Assembly: GCA_040403495.1 (NCBI GenBank)
Contig: JBBAKM010000002.1
Span: 124,001-188,000 of the forward strand
DNA from: JABMMZ01 sp040403495
Lineage (GTDB): Bacteria; Bacteroidota; Bacteroidia; NS11-12g; UBA955
Direction: 5' to 3'
DNA: 64,000 bases
Below the pieces are notes generated by a model. The model was given only the letters and a program-made list of their open reading frames with translations. It did no database searches and was not told the origin of the DNA. The stretch's first letter is position 1. Each line of letters begins with the position of its first letter. Below, one piece after another: positions 63,396 to 64,000 of this stretch. The position numbers and the translations under genes were made by a program.

Positions 63396-64000
63396 TTCTT
63401 CAACCCCTTCTCTAACTGCTCTCTGCCCAAAAACTTATCTTCTAAATCCTTAGCCAATGGCACAGGCGTATCTAGGCTGCCAATGCGTTTTACAGGGGCA
63501 TCTAGGCTTGTAAAGCAATGCTCGCTTATCCATGCGGCAATCTCTGCACCAATTCCGCCAGTTAAGGTGTCTTCGTGCAACACCAACACTTTGCCTGTTT
63601 TTTCTACTGCTGTTTTAACCGCTGCTTTGTCCCAAGGTAATAAAGTTCTAAGGTCTATGATTTCTGCATTGATATTTAAGTTTTTGCAAGCTTCTAATGC
63701 CCATTGAACACCCCAACCATAAGTGACGATAGTTAATTCTTCGCCCTCTTGAACGGTTTTAGCTTTGCCAATTTCCAAGGTGTAATAATCGTTAGGCACT
63801 TCGCCTTCTATGCTTCTATACAAGTTTTTATGCTCAAAAAACAACACCGGATTAGGGTCGTTAATAGCGGCGCACAACAAACCTTTGGCATCATAAGGAT
63901 TGCTAGGATATATAATTTTTAATCCGGGTACATGAAAAAACCAAGCCTCTGTACTCTGACTGTGAAAGGGTCCTGCACCAACGCCTGCTCCTGTCGGCAT
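63380..64000 (-). CDS. 2-oxoacid dehydrogenase E1 beta part, 5' truncated
   Basis: 206 codons remain; the apparent Met at the edge (MPTGAGVGAGPFHSQS) is an internal residue of the conserved core, so the gene runs out of the window. SQSTEAWFFHVPGLKIIYPS, DPNPVLFFEHKNLYRS and LRTLLPWDK are typical of the C-terminal half of pyruvate or branched-chain 2-oxoacid dehydrogenase E1 beta. In many Bacteroidota the alpha and beta parts are fused, so this may be the end of a fusion. Thiamine-diphosphate enzyme of central metabolism. Confidence 0.9.
   Translation of the reverse strand: MPTGAGVGAGPFHSQSTEAWFFHVPGLKIIYPSNPYDAKGLLCAAINDPNPVLFFEHKNLYRSIEGEVPNDYYTLEIGKAKTVQEGEELTIVTYGWGVQWALEACKNLNINAEIIDLRTLLPWDKAAVKTAVEKTGKVLVLHEDTLTGGIGAEIAAWISEHCFTSLDAPVKRIGSLDTPVPLAKDLEDKFLGREQLEKGLKKLRDF

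Overview
The window is AT-rich DNA (about one third G+C by eye) from a member of the Bacteroidota. Four things point there: secreted proteins with type IX secretion (T9SS) type A tails or a gliding-motility type C-terminus, the -7 promoter box TAnnTTTG in front of many genes, families typical of the phylum (AsmA-like, SpoIIM-DUF4129-DUF4350-MoxR-DUF58, LptE next to a sigma-54-type activator), and Rhs proteins ending in the phylum's YRYGFNG/GARIYD core. I cannot place it below phylum. A 100-N scaffold gap (63229-63328) shows that this is a draft assembly.

Layout. 1-10.6 kb is ordinary chromosome: the end of an NFACT-family gene, an AsmA-like protein, a three-gene sugar operon (epimerase, dolichol-phosphate-mannose-synthase-like GT2, GT39-like membrane transferase), a helix-turn-helix regulator, an S41 peptidase and a TauE/SafE permease. 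10.6-17.2 kb is an accessory island of broken Rhs material: two orphan Rhs cores sharing a 219-bp duplicated block, an out-of-frame Rhs fragment, two tail remnants that overlap secreted hypothetical genes by ATGA, and at least five copies of an intergenic repeat. 17.2-29.9 kb holds large secreted proteins (a C25-like protein, an SGNH hydrolase fused to a beta-helix, a PKD/CHU_C adhesin, a subtilase), a MacB-like permease and a truncated haemoglobin. 30-36.1 kb is one operon, SpoIIM-DUF4129-DUF4350-MoxR-DUF58. 36.3-41.3 kb is miaB, sigma-54-type activator, lptE, a TPR protein and secG, chained by 1-nt overlaps and closed by a strong terminator.

41.4-53.7 kb carries an outer-membrane protein, metG, a soluble histidine kinase, an aminotransferase coupled to a FAD-monooxygenase/SpxH-like fusion that is frameshifted, an RsmF-like rRNA methyltransferase with an EamA permease, and a second T9SS subtilase. 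53.7-54.7 kb is a DUF2975-HTH pair behind a 29-bp perfect palindrome that covers its -33 element. 54.7-62.6 kb is a run of small envelope genes (GT2, GDPD lipoprotein, barrel-like proteins next to lipoproteins, YiiX-like hydrolase), a GNAT enzyme behind a 51-codon partner gene, and four copies of a dyad repeat. The window ends in a tandem repeat holding the gap, then the 3' part of a 2-oxoacid dehydrogenase E1 beta gene.

The strongest leads are the Rhs island with immunity-like partners, the GNAT/small-protein pair, the FAD-monooxygenase/SpxH fusion, the palindromic operator at 54.67 kb, and several genes whose -7 box lies only 3-5 nt from the start codon, implying leaderless mRNAs. No tRNA, rRNA, CRISPR array or intact transposase gene was seen.
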